From JBFLVQ01 sp040758525 (GTDB lineage Bacteria > Acidobacteriota > Blastocatellia > Chloracidobacteriales > JADJPF01): DNA of 45,728 nucleotides. The translations under genes and the position numbers were made by a program. Positions within the stretch are counted from its first letter, which is position 1, and every line of letters starts with the position of its first letter. The DNA lies in assembly GCA_040758525.1 (NCBI GenBank), contig JBFLVQ010000005.1, positions 1 through 45,728 on the forward strand. Reading direction: 5' to 3'. The notes beneath the pieces are model-generated. The model did not search any database, was not told where the DNA came from, and saw only the letters and a list, made by a program, of their open reading frames with translations. Positions 1 through 7,782 of the stretch are shown piece by piece.

Positions 1-61
1 GATGACCATGTTGGGCAAAGAATTCCAAAAATTTTTGTCTAACTTCATGTCCGCTAATCAT
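1..61 (-). CDS. alaS: Alanyl-tRNA synthetase, N-terminal 20 residues only (cut by window edge)
   Basis: Reading the minus strand from an ATG at 61-59 gives MISGHEVRQKFLEFFAQHGH before the window ends. This matches the very conserved start of bacterial alanyl-tRNA synthetases (E-I/V-R-x-x-F-L-x-F-F-x-x-x-G-H), the enzyme that charges tRNA-Ala. A purine-rich GGGAAAAAG lies just upstream as a possible ribosome binding site. The gene runs leftward off the window and is divergent from the gene at 290. Only about 2% of the protein is visible, so the call rests on this N-terminal signature alone. Confidence 0.8.
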   Translation of the reverse strand, partial: MISGHEVRQKFLEFFAQHGH

Positions 62-289
62 TGTCTTTTTCCCAAGAGTAAAATCTGCAAAATATTGCAA
101 ATTTTAAGGGTAGCCCAACCAATAGGGAAATTCAAGACAGGCCGGCCGGCTTTATATTGATCGATCTGCCAGTCTTTTTCGTTTTTGGCATTAGGTTTGA
201 TAGCGAAAGTGCGGAAAACTTCTTTTGAAACTTTTCTGGCTTTGATGGGTTCAAGTAATTATACAAGTTTAATAACAGGGAGTATTGTC

Positions 290-931
290 ATGACACTCAA
301 TAAGCGACTGTTGGTAACAGCACTATTTATCCTTAGCGCCCCGCTTATTGATACCAATGCCTGGCTCTTCGCCTTACAAGATAAGACCAACGGTCAAACT
401 ATTACTACTTTTAGGCAAGCCCAGCCTGGTGATGATCTTGCCGCAGAGGTACGTAAGTTGACACAGGAGATACGTCGCCTGCATGCAAGCCAGCGCCGTA
501 TGCTTGATGTGTTGTTGTTACAGATAGAGCAGGGACATGCAGAAAAACTGGATGATAAACTTGCTGGTGTAGAGAGTCAGTTGCGCAACTTAACTGCTCG
601 TGAAGCCAATTTAGAGAAACGCTTAAGCAATATATCAGGGGAATTGGCAGCACGTAATATTCTCAACCGAATCGAAGGTGAACGGATAGTACGGGCTGAG
701 TTGCAAGCAGAGCTTGATCAGGTGCGTGCTGAGCGTCAGCGTCTGGAACCCCAACAACGACGTCTCAATGAACAGGTAGAAGATGTCAACCGCCGATTGG
801 ATCTAATTCGAGGACGTATCTTGCTGCAAGGAGATGAGAATCTTACCACAGAAGATGTCTCTTTGCCTGAGACTGGTGATAAAGCTATTGATAAAGAAGG
901 CCCAACCCCGCCGACTTTACGTCGTAAATGA
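290..931 (+). CDS. Secreted coiled-coil protein of unknown function
   Basis: A 213-residue protein that I do not recognise. The frame is open from 185, but I place the start at ATG 290: a GGGAG ribosome binding site lies about 7 nt upstream, and the protein then begins with a clean signal peptide (MTLNKRLLVTALFILSAPL). The mature part is dominated by a charged, heptad-like region (about residues 45-185) rich in Leu, Glu, Arg and Gln, predicted to form a long coiled coil. The C-terminal tail is acidic and proline-containing. There is no cysteine lipobox and no enzymatic motif. The gene is divergent from alaS and converges on the VWA gene, with a 19-nt gap. A periplasmic structural or scaffold role would fit, but this is inference from composition only. 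Confidence 0.7.
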   Translation: MTLNKRLLVTALFILSAPLIDTNAWLFALQDKTNGQTITTFRQAQPGDDLAAEVRKLTQEIRRLHASQRRMLDVLLLQIEQGHAEKLDDKLAGVESQLRNLTAREANLEKRLSNISGELAARNILNRIEGERIVRAELQAELDQVRAERQRLEPQQRRLNEQVEDVNRRLDLIRGRILLQGDENLTTEDVSLPETGDKAIDKEGPTPPTLRRK

Positions 932-941
932 AGGATTGGGC
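900..941 (-). terminator. Candidate terminator of the minus-strand VWA gene
   Basis: On the minus strand GCCCAATCC (941-933) pairs with GGGTTGGGC (908-900), a 9-bp stem containing one G-U pair. The loop holds a further 5-bp hairpin (TTTAC/GTAAA). The downstream minus-strand sequence is U-rich (CTTCTTTATC). It lies 10 nt past the stop of the VWA gene and overlaps the last codons of the converging gene. On the plus strand the stem has a C-A mismatch, so the minus orientation is favoured. Confidence 0.45.
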
Positions 942-950
942 TTAGGGTAA

Positions 951-2045
951 CTAGTTTTTCGGTTCTTGATAGGTTTTTCGGTATTGCACTACCAGCGTCT
1001 TATTATCTGATTTACCATCCCCATTCACATCAACCTCAATCTCTACCTTACGTTTTTTACCTTCTCGGCGTGTATTGGTAGGAACATAGCCTAGGCTATA
1101 TTGATTGCGCAGCAATGCTGAGATCGCTTTCAAGGTTGAGGGAATCTCGCCTTCAAAAGTGACGGGGAAGAATCGACCTCCAGAACGTTCTGAAAAGGCT
1201 CTGAGCTGATTAGCAGATTGGAGAAAATTGAGTCTTGCCTCTGACGAAAGGCGATCCTCATTTAATTTGTAGAAGAGGTTGCCTACTCCTATGGTATAGA
1301 TAGGAATGCCAGCATTTTCTACTAGCTTAAATGTCTTGTCGAAAGTGGTTTTGCTAAAAGTATCTATTCCTAAGCTAATCAGTAGTATCGCAGTACGTCC
1401 TTCTACTTCTAATAGACCCCCATACTCCTCTTTGTCTAACTTACCGCCCTGTATCACAAAGGTGATTGCATCAAAGAGATTGCTTTCACTAAAGGTTGGG
1501 ACATTTCGCAGCAGTAGGCCAACACTAGCGGCAAGCTGGCTGGGATTATCAGTAAAATCATTAAGCACAGCCGGGCGTATGTCATAAGCAATAATCGCGA
1601 CCTGATCTTTGGGACGTACAAATTGGGTCACGAATTGCCCAGCGGGGTTGATAATCTCACCACGAATAAAACTGATCTGGCGACTATATTCTAAGATCAT
1701 CACCAGTGTTATAGGAGCTTCAGAAGCGGCAAAATTGGTTATCTCCTGTTTTACCCCATCTTCATAGATGATGAAATTGCCAGGTTTAAGACCTTGATAA
1801 ATACCTCCAGTCTTTTTGTCGTGGACGACTACATCTAAGTTGATAAGACTAGTTTCAACCTTGATGGTAGGTCCTTTCTCTTCGATCACTTCGCCATCGC
1901 CCTGTTGCTGCTTCTTCTTTTCTGGTTGGCGACCAGATTGGGCATGCACAGAGGAATGGGTTGATGTGCCAAGCTGAGCTGGCAGAGAAGCCGTAAAGAT
2001 AAAGATTAAAAGGATAGAAAGAAGAGAGAATATTCTGCTAAACAT
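951..2045 (-). CDS. Secreted VWA-domain protein (acidobacterial VWFA-related type) with degenerate MIDAS
   Basis: A 364-residue exported protein. I use the ATG at 2045, not the upstream frame-opening codon at 2141: AGGAAAG precedes it, and the protein then begins MFSRIFSLLSILLIFIFTAS, a typical signal peptide. A short beta-rich segment containing LDVVVHDKKTGG and a YEDGVKQEI-like strand is followed by a von Willebrand A domain from about residue 112. This order is characteristic of the abundant VWFA-related proteins of Acidobacteriota. The metal-binding DxSxS of the domain is replaced by E119-Y-S121-R-Q123, so MIDAS metal binding is doubtful. The C-terminal region contains LRNQYSLGY, also typical of the family. 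A role in adhesion or protein assembly at the envelope is assumed from the family; the partner is unknown. Tail-to-tail with the preceding gene. Confidence 0.85.
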   Translation of the reverse strand: MFSRIFSLLSILLIFIFTASLPAQLGTSTHSSVHAQSGRQPEKKKQQQGDGEVIEEKGPTIKVETSLINLDVVVHDKKTGGIYQGLKPGNFIIYEDGVKQEITNFAASEAPITLVMILEYSRQISFIRGEIINPAGQFVTQFVRPKDQVAIIAYDIRPAVLNDFTDNPSQLAASVGLLLRNVPTFSESNLFDAITFVIQGGKLDKEEYGGLLEVEGRTAILLISLGIDTFSKTTFDKTFKLVENAGIPIYTIGVGNLFYKLNEDRLSSEARLNFLQSANQLRAFSERSGGRFFPVTFEGEIPSTLKAISALLRNQYSLGYVPTNTRREGKKRKVEIEVDVNGDGKSDNKTLVVQYRKTYQEPKN

Positions 2046-2286
2046 GGTCTTTCCTTCAAAATAAAGCGCTAGCGGAAAATATTGGTTTGATGTAACTAAC
2101 TCAAGGTTCAGCTGCCTAGGCAGACGGTAAAATTCTAACATGTGCAGGATGAAGTATCGATAGTGATAGTGCTTGCTGCTACCGGCCTATCCAAAGGTTG
2201 TTTGCAGAGCCACAACCAGGTAGTATACTTATAGCATCTAAGCCTCTGGACGTTAGCCATTTATGACCAGGTTTTCGTGAGGCGCT

Positions 2287-3408
2287 ATGGAGCTTATTCA
2301 TAATTACATCTATCAGACTACCGCAGAGCCAGAGAATTCTTCCCAACAAGAGGGTTTTTTCCAACGACATAAACGCGGATTGGGCATTCTCGCCTCATTA
2401 TTCACACACATCTCTATTCTTGCCTGGATCTTCTATCAGGGTGTGTTTGCTCCTTTCACAGAGATGGACTTTGTTGATGAAGCCTATAATGAGGTGAAAT
2501 GGATAGAGCTGACAAAAATTGCCAAACCACTCAAGTATCCACTGCAATTGCTACCTCAGCCTGGCCCTGTTGTGCCGCTTGATCAGTTAGAGAAGCTTGA
2601 ACAAGCACGTGCAGAGGAGGAGCGGAAACGAAAAGCGCGTGCTGAAGCTCGTCGCAAACAACGGGAAGAAGAGAAGAAAAAAGAGGCTGAGAAGAGAGAC
2701 CAAGAAGACTCTCAAGAGACGGAAACAACTGCTGAAAACGAATCAGATAAGACAGAAGATACTGCCACAAGTGAGCCACAAATGCCTACACAACAGCCAC
2801 GCTTTGGCCTAATTAATGCACGACCGATTCGCGATATTGTTGGTAAGGTTTATGCAGTTTATAAAAATGGTGGACTCGATATTGAGAATACCGTCTTCTC
2901 TATTACATTAGGCTTTGAAGTAAAGCCGGATGGCTCGCTCGATAACATACATATATTGAAATCCTCTGGCTCACAGCAGATCGACACGGCGGCAATTAAT
3001 ATAGGTCAGGCCATCAGTGAATCACATGCCTTGATGCCACTGGCTATACTCAGTACCACAACTGCCACACTAGATCTAAACCATGAACAGGCATCTATTA
3101 AAATTGCTGGCTTTGCTCCTAATGCTGTAAAGGCAGAGGAGCTTTCCATTACCTTTGGCCAACAACTAGCAGGGTTGCGCCTCTTGATGAGTCTGCGTAA
3201 TCAGGATGCTGCAGCACTACTCTCACATTTGGCGGTTTCTCATAAGGGCAATCAATTGATTGCCGATTTAACAATGTCGCGTGCAGAAGCTTCGGTGATG
3301 ATGCGCAAAAATTTTGGCAATGCCGTTGTACCTCTTCCAGATAAGCAACCGGAGACAATAAACGAGAATCTTAGGAACGGTTTGCCAGAATATTCGACTG
3401 CCTTTTAA
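2287..3408 (+). CDS. TonB/TolA-like inner-membrane protein with extended C-terminus
   Basis: 373 residues. GTGAGG provides a ribosome binding site 6 nt before the ATG. Architecture: cytoplasmic N-terminus (1-30), one transmembrane helix (31-50), a linker, a very charged Glu/Arg/Lys helix (about 98-140), an acidic low-complexity stretch (140-165), then a TonB-C-like region (about 185-265) containing LGFEVKPDGSLDNIHILKSS, a pattern typical of the TonB C-terminal fold. About 108 further residues follow that I cannot assign. TonB and TolA proteins couple the inner-membrane proton-motive force to the outer membrane. No exbB or exbD lies nearby, so the energising partner would be elsewhere. The gene is 46 nt upstream of the M16-like gene and probably cotranscribed with it. 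It could equally be a divergent TolA-like scaffold. Confidence 0.7.
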   Translation: MELIHNYIYQTTAEPENSSQQEGFFQRHKRGLGILASLFTHISILAWIFYQGVFAPFTEMDFVDEAYNEVKWIELTKIAKPLKYPLQLLPQPGPVVPLDQLEKLEQARAEEERKRKARAEARRKQREEEKKKEAEKRDQEDSQETETTAENESDKTEDTATSEPQMPTQQPRFGLINARPIRDIVGKVYAVYKNGGLDIENTVFSITLGFEVKPDGSLDNIHILKSSGSQQIDTAAINIGQAISESHALMPLAILSTTTATLDLNHEQASIKIAGFAPNAVKAEELSITFGQQLAGLRLLMSLRNQDAAALLSHLAVSHKGNQLIADLTMSRAEASVMMRKNFGNAVVPLPDKQPETINENLRNGLPEYSTAF

Positions 3409-3454
3409 CCTTGGTTTTATCAACTAAACAGCCTCTTTTAGATGTAAGGTAACT

Positions 3455-6400
3455 ATGTCTAGCAAGAATTGTAATCTCTTCGCCTTCTCGCTCGCTTTTC
3501 TCTTTATTGTCTCTCTGTGCCTTCCTGCTAGCGCACAGAGTGGTCGGCAAAGACCTCGTAATGAGCCCCCACGCTCTAATACCCCACCCGCCAAACAACC
3601 AATATCAAAAGTACCGGAGTCTGATAACAAGAATAAAAATACTAGTAATCCTACTCCTGGGCGGGTAATGGTGCCATCAGGTGCGGCAATCATAAAAGAG
3701 GAGCATGCTGGGGTAACCTCACGATATCTCTTCAAAAATGGCATCACCCTGATCGTTCGTGAGGATCATTCTAGTCCTATTGCTGCTGCTACTGTTTATG
3801 TAAAAGTGGGTACGGCCAATGAACCAGAAGCGCAGGTAGGTGTTGCGCGTGTGGTAGGGCGGCTACTAGCAGAATCGCGTGCGAGTCGTGGTGGTGAGGA
3901 TCCTTTGCGTCAGGCAAGAACTCAAGGGGCAGTATTAAAGAACCAGACCGACTATGAAGCGACCACCTTCTCATTACTGGGATCGGCAAATAAATTTATC
4001 AAGCTATTAGAGCTTCAGTTCAAAAACATACAACAACGTAGCTTCACTGTTGAAGAGGTGTTGCGTGCAGCTAAATTGGTAGCTCAGGATGATCGGCTTA
4101 AACTTGATGATCCATTGAGCTACAGCCATCAACGCGTCCAACAGGCTGCTTTTGCCGCCGCTGGATCAGAGGCGCTTTCACCGGTGGAAGAGAGACTGGT
4201 TAGCAAAGAACAGGCGCAGGCTTTCTATGATCGTTACTATCGCGCCAATAATATCATTGTGTCGGTTGTTGGGGATGTGCTGGCCGATCAAGTACGATTG
4301 GCTACGCAGCAGTTTCTAGGAGCAATGACTGCTGGCGAGACTCCCACAGTTACTGCTGGTAGTGCTTTAGAAGGTAGCAGTCATGTACGTTATCTCTCTG
4401 AGAAGGGAGATCTGAATCAAACCGTCGTTTCTGTTGGTTATCGTGTGCCAGGAGTAAAGGAGAAAGAGGCAGGAGTCTTTGAAGTACTACGCACACTGCT
4501 TACTAAGGGACGAGGTGCGCTACTGCCACAAGCGCTTATTGAGCCCTCTTTTGCTTCTCGTGTAGCTGCTGACTATATTGTGACAAATAAAGGTGGGCTC
4601 TTCGTCTTTCAGATGCAAGTTAATGCTGATCGACTGGTAAAGGCTGAAGAGGCGCTCTTAGAGAAGATTGAGACGATACGACGTGTTATCCCTTCGCCAG
4701 GCGAACTACAACGTGCCAAATCGCTACTGGAGAAACAGTATTACGATCGCACTATGAGTCTTACAGAACTGGCTGGCCAGTTGGCTTTCTGGGAGGCAAG
4801 AGGCGGGTATAAGAATTTCGATACCTACTTACAACGTATCAATACCGTCAATGGCGAACAGATCCAACAGCTTGCTGCGCAGTATTTTATATTTAATAGA
4901 TCGGTTGTGCATGAGTATGAACCTCGTAATGCGCCACCACGTATCGCTGGTGGTGATCCAAACTACACCCCAGAACGATTCGAGGCATTTATCAATGTGC
5001 TTGTGCCACGCACTCATAAGGAGATTGTTGAGAAGGATGAGATTGTTGCTGCACCTGAGACTATTGTAGCCAAGCAAGGGCGTGAACGACGTGAACAGGA
5101 GACTGAGGGCGGTTTTATACTGGAATTACAACCGCAACCAGTAAGAGATTTCTCAACCTTGCGTGGACCGCGCGCTTTTGTGCGTGAAGATCAGTCCCGT
5201 CCTTTGCTGGCAGTGGGAGTCTATTTTCTAGGTGGCCGATTACTAGAGAATCAAGCCAATTCTGGTATCACTGAATTGATGTTACGTACGATGTTACGTG
5301 GCACACAGCGCCAGAATGGTACAGAGATGGCGATGGTATTAGAACAATTAGGCGGGGAATTGAAGATTGTCAATGAGCCAGATTTCTTTGGTTATACCTT
5401 AGAGGTACTCTCACGTAATAGCGAACAGGCTATGAAGATGTTGATCGATATTATCGAATCGCCTGCTTTTGACAAAGGCGAATTTGCACGTGAGAAAGCC
5501 AGTCTAGTCGCAGCAACACGGGCTTTACGTGATGATGGACGACATCGTCCAGAACAACTGTTGCATAGCGCACTCTATGGGATACACCCTTATGGCTTGC
5601 CACAATTCGGGCTTGATAATTCGATCGAGAAGTTGACTGAAAATGATATCAGTGAATGGTATCAGCGTAGTGTTAAGCGGCATTTGCCACTCGTTGTGAT
5701 TGTTGGCGATACAGAAGGGTCGGCGCTAGTAGGCCGATTTCTTGCCGACGGCTTCCCTCGTCGTGATATCGATAAAACTCTTACTGTGCCGGTAGTAGCA
5801 GCAAAGAATGCTGCTTCCGATCAGGTAGAACAGCGTGAACGTCGTCAAACAACTCAAGTGATCGGCTTTAGCGGCCCAGAAGGAAAGAGTCCTGATACTT
5901 ATGCCTTTGAAGTTTTCCATCAGATTGTGGCTGGGCCAGGTGGGAGACTACTTACCAATCTGCAACAACAGGAGCTTAGCTTCGATGTAGCAGTCAAGAC
6001 ACAGATGCGTCAACAGCGTAGTTCATTGTTGATCTATATCAGTTCTGTCCCTGATCAGGAACAGCGTGCTCGCACACTAGTCGAAGAAGAGTTCCGTCGC
6101 TTGGCGGCGGCACCATTTGCTGATGATGAGATTGAGGCAGGTCGTAATTGTGCGGCGGCAGCGGCACTAGATGAATTGCATAAACATGGTAATCGTGCCA
6201 TTGCTTATGCCCGACAAGTCTTCTTTGGCCTTTCAGCCGCAGATATCGACAATCTTACAGAAAAGTTTCAGACGGTCACAAAAGAGGATATGCGTCGTGT
6301 GGTACAAGCCTATTTTCAACCTGAACGACGTGCGGTAGGTGTGTTACGTGCTAGTCCACCCCCGGCAGTACAGGGGGCAACAGCGCCGGCACAAAAATAA
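3455..6400 (+). CDS. Double-domain M16-like (insulinase-fold) protein lacking both zinc motifs
   Basis: 981 residues with a signal peptide (cleavage near ASAQ, residue 28), so periplasmic or surface located. After a proline/asparagine-rich linker, two M16 halves follow: the first begins about residue 90 (YLFKNGITLIVREDHSSP), the second about residue 570 (FVREDQSRPLLAVGVYFLGG). Each half resembles a full M16B unit (peptidase-like plus C-terminal M16 domain). Active M16 enzymes carry HxxEH; here the corresponding segments read GVARVVGRLLAES and GITELMLRTML, so neither half has the zinc ligands. M16B proteins often work as pairs of an active and an inactive subunit; here both are apparently inactive and fused. 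A binding or scaffold role, perhaps with the cotranscribed TonB-like protein, is inference. AAGG precedes the ATG. No terminator is evident downstream. Confidence 0.85.
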   Translation: MSSKNCNLFAFSLAFLFIVSLCLPASAQSGRQRPRNEPPRSNTPPAKQPISKVPESDNKNKNTSNPTPGRVMVPSGAAIIKEEHAGVTSRYLFKNGITLIVREDHSSPIAAATVYVKVGTANEPEAQVGVARVVGRLLAESRASRGGEDPLRQARTQGAVLKNQTDYEATTFSLLGSANKFIKLLELQFKNIQQRSFTVEEVLRAAKLVAQDDRLKLDDPLSYSHQRVQQAAFAAAGSEALSPVEERLVSKEQAQAFYDRYYRANNIIVSVVGDVLADQVRLATQQFLGAMTAGETPTVTAGSALEGSSHVRYLSEKGDLNQTVVSVGYRVPGVKEKEAGVFEVLRTLLTKGRGALLPQALIEPSFASRVAADYIVTNKGGLFVFQMQVNADRLVKAEEALLEKIETIRRVIPSPGELQRAKSLLEKQYYDRTMSLTELAGQLAFWEARGGYKNFDTYLQRINTVNGEQIQQLAAQYFIFNRSVVHEYEPRNAPPRIAGGDPNYTPERFEAFINVLVPRTHKEIVEKDEIVAAPETIVAKQGRERREQETEGGFILELQPQPVRDFSTLRGPRAFVREDQSRPLLAVGVYFLGGRLLENQANSGITELMLRTMLRGTQRQNGTEMAMVLEQLGGELKIVNEPDFFGYTLEVLSRNSEQAMKMLIDIIESPAFDKGEFAREKASLVAATRALRDDGRHRPEQLLHSALYGIHPYGLPQFGLDNSIEKLTENDISEWYQRSVKRHLPLVVIVGDTEGSALVGRFLADGFPRRDIDKTLTVPVVAAKNAASDQVEQRERRQTTQVIGFSGPEGKSPDTYAFEVFHQIVAGPGGRLLTNLQQQELSFDVAVKTQMRQQRSSLLIYISSVPDQEQRARTLVEEEFRRLAAAPFADDEIEAGRNCAAAAALDELHKHGNRAIAYARQVFFGLSAADIDNLTEKFQTVTKEDMRRVVQAYFQPERRAVGVLRASPPPAVQGATAPAQK

Positions 6401-6515
6401 AAATATTGTCAATTTTTGGCTGCAAAAGCAGGGTAATAGCGCACTTTTTCAGGGAAATAAGCAATTAATGGTAAGCTAACAATTTTACTGATAATGGTTA
6501 AATACATTTTTTTTC

Positions 6516-6545
6516 TTGACATGGTGAGGAGAGGCCGGATACTAT
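6516..6545 (+). promoter_or_regulatory. Sigma-70-type promoter of the cold-shock gene
   Basis: Perfect -35 TTGACA (6516-6521), an 18-nt spacer, and TACTAT (6540-6545) as -10; an overlapping ATACTA at 17 nt is an alternative. A T-run lies just upstream of the -35 box. Predicted transcription start is about 6552, which gives a leader of about 240 nt. The 115 nt between the M16 stop (6400) and this promoter hold nothing I can identify. Confidence 0.7.
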
Positions 6546-6551
6546 ACGCGC

Positions 6552-6791
6552 CAAAGTTAGTGTGACGCAGTTCTTTCGCGTAAGTTTGGGTTTTTGGGTA
6601 GTTTGTTTTGTGCAGTTCAGCTATACATCGGGAACGAGTTTTAACCGGTTGGCCGCTTCAGTAAGCAGAGAAAATGCTTTCTGGGCGGCTGTTTTGCTTA
6701 CTCGTGCCCAACTCCTGTTGACGACAAACGGCCGGGCCTTCTGCAGGGGAATTTGTGCCACACCTAATAATGTAAGAGGAGGAAAGATCAA
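6552..6791 (+). promoter_or_regulatory. Long structured 5' leader of the cold-shock mRNA
   Basis: About 240 nt of untranslated leader. Near its 5' end TGACGCAG (6563-6570) resembles the start of the cold box found at the 5' end of E. coli cspA mRNA. Centrally, AGTAAGCA (6660-6667) is perfectly complementary to TGCTTACT (6695-6702). Its AAGCA part can instead pair with a nearer TGCTT (6675-6679) to make a small hairpin with a 7-nt loop, so two exclusive structures exist. An AACCGGTT palindrome is at 6643-6650. The ribosome binding site AGGAGG (6777-6782) lies at the 3' end. Structured leaders acting as RNA thermosensors are known for cspA; extension to this gene is inference. Confidence 0.55.
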
Positions 6792-7004
6792 GTGTCAGTA
6801 TTGAGAACCAAAGGCAAAGTGAAGTGGTTCAATAACAGTAAAGGATATGGATTCATTGAGCAGCCGGGTGGTAGCGATGTTTTCGTACATTACTCGGCGA
6901 TCAAAGAGGATGGCTATAAGTCCCTAGCAGAGGGACAATTGGTCGAATTCGAGATCACTCAAGGACCAAAAGGACCGCAGGCCGAAAACGTCATCAAAAT
7001 CTGA
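6792..7004 (+). CDS. Cold-shock domain protein (CspA family)
   Basis: A 70-residue single cold-shock domain, an RNA chaperone that binds single-stranded nucleic acid and melts mRNA structure. Both nucleic-acid-binding motifs are present: RNP1 (KGYGFIE) and RNP2 (VFVHY), with the usual GKVKWFN start and a conserved C-terminal QAENV. The initiation codon is GTG, 9 nt after a perfect AGGAGG, which settles the start. The gene is monocistronic: its own strong promoter and leader precede it, and a strong terminator follows 27 nt after the stop. The family contains several paralogues per genome, so I give no letter. Confidence 0.95.
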   Translation: MSVLRTKGKVKWFNNSKGYGFIEQPGGSDVFVHYSAIKEDGYKSLAEGQLVEFEITQGPKGPQAENVIKI

Positions 7005-7030
7005 TGGTACATTAGTGCCAACAAGATTAC

Positions 7031-7068
7031 TTGCCCTAGTGGATAAATTTCACTAGGGCAAAATTTTT
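7031..7068 (+). terminator. Rho-independent terminator of the cold-shock gene
   Basis: TTGCCCTAGTG (7031-7041) and CACTAGGGCAA (7051-7061) form a perfect 11-bp stem around a 9-nt loop, followed by AATTTTT. The U-tract is on the plus side only. The stem also lies 10 nt beyond the stop of the converging gene at 7072 but lacks a U-tract in that direction. Confidence 0.9.
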
Positions 7069-7071
7069 AGA

Positions 7072-7674
7072 TTACTTACCGCCTTTAGCTTTGAACTTAA
7101 CCTGTCCTTGCTCAACTTCAACAGAAAAATTGATGCTTCCACACTGTAATTGAGCTTTTAGTTTGGTGCTCTGAGTAATAATGATCTTATGAAATTGCTC
7201 GAAGGAGAGTTTATCGGTTGATTCGCCACATTGCTTTTTTGCATCTAGCACACTGTTATAAAGCGCAATTACTTTATCAATTTCTCTTTGTGGATCAGCA
7301 CAGTTAACTGTAATAGGAGCAAAACGCGCAGGCTGTGGTGGCGGTGATATATAGCCAGCCGCACCAGCACTACTGGGGCGTTCTGAGAATGTTCCAGCCA
7401 GACCTGCATTGATATTCTGGCCTTCTTCTAGCGCTTGTATATTACGCCGCCATAGTTCACGGAAAGAGGTAAAACGCGCTACCAGGCTGTTATAGCGGTA
7501 GCGTTGTGCAAAAGTCATTGAGCGATCATCATAAAGCCGTTTGATAATCGATTCCACACGCCCTTTGGTTTCATAAGGTGGTCGCTTGGTGCCACCGTTG
7601 AAATAGATATCAAATTCGACTTTGAGTCGCCGTATATCATCTTCTAGGCGATCTAAGAACTCTTCAACAGTCAA
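7072..7674 (-). CDS. Conserved protein with MXAN_5187-type C-terminal domain signature
   Basis: 200 residues, starting with TTG after a weak GGGGAT. The N-terminal half (about residues 8-85) is helical and contains RRLKVEFDIYFNGG...PPYE, then RYNSLVARF and FRELWRRNIQALEEG. This order (YF-G-PP, R-x-N-L-x-R-F, W, EEG) is what I associate with the MXAN_5187 C-terminal domain seen in Myxococcota and Acidobacteriota, of unknown function; recognition is by eye. A proline/alanine linker (about 95-118) leads to a C-terminal part with paired cysteines that I cannot assign. There is no signal peptide, so it is probably cytoplasmic. Last gene of the minus-strand run after xerC, but it has its own promoter-like sequence. 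Confidence 0.6.
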   Translation of the reverse strand: MTVEEFLDRLEDDIRRLKVEFDIYFNGGTKRPPYETKGRVESIIKRLYDDRSMTFAQRYRYNSLVARFTSFRELWRRNIQALEEGQNINAGLAGTFSERPSSAGAAGYISPPPQPARFAPITVNCADPQREIDKVIALYNSVLDAKKQCGESTDKLSFEQFHKIIITQSTKLKAQLQCGSINFSVEVEQGQVKFKAKGGK

Positions 7675-7734
7675 AGCTACTATCCCCGTTGACAGTTAGT
7701 TGCAGAAATTGCCAAATGGCCGGTAGTTGCTGAC

Positions 7735-7764
7735 AGTGTAGTAACTTGGTGAAACGGCTGTCAA
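7735..7764 (-). promoter_or_regulatory. Promoter-like sequence for the gene ending at 7072
   Basis: On the minus strand TTGACA (7764-7759), an 18-nt spacer, and TACACT (7740-7735). Predicted start about 7728, giving a leader of about 54 nt before the TTG at 7674. It lies between the xerC stop and this gene, so the gene can be expressed apart from xerC. Confidence 0.5.
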
Positions 7765-7782
7765 TAATAAAAACAGTCTCTA

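Noticed and set aside
411..653. Minus-strand open frame opposite the coiled-coil gene
   Set aside because: Shadow of the real plus-strand gene; no ribosome binding site or recognisable protein features.
2046..2141. Longer N-terminus for the VWA protein
   Set aside because: The extension lacks a ribosome binding site and would bury the signal peptide; ATG 2045 is better.
6562..6804. An 80-codon open frame with GTG start in front of and overlapping the cold-shock gene
   Set aside because: No ribosome binding site, composition unlike a protein, and it coincides with the structured leader; noncoding leader is the simpler reading.
7037..7048. A DnaA-box-like TTATCCACT on the minus strand
   Set aside because: Single, one mismatch from consensus, and lies in the stem and loop of the cold-shock terminator; no origin-type clustering.
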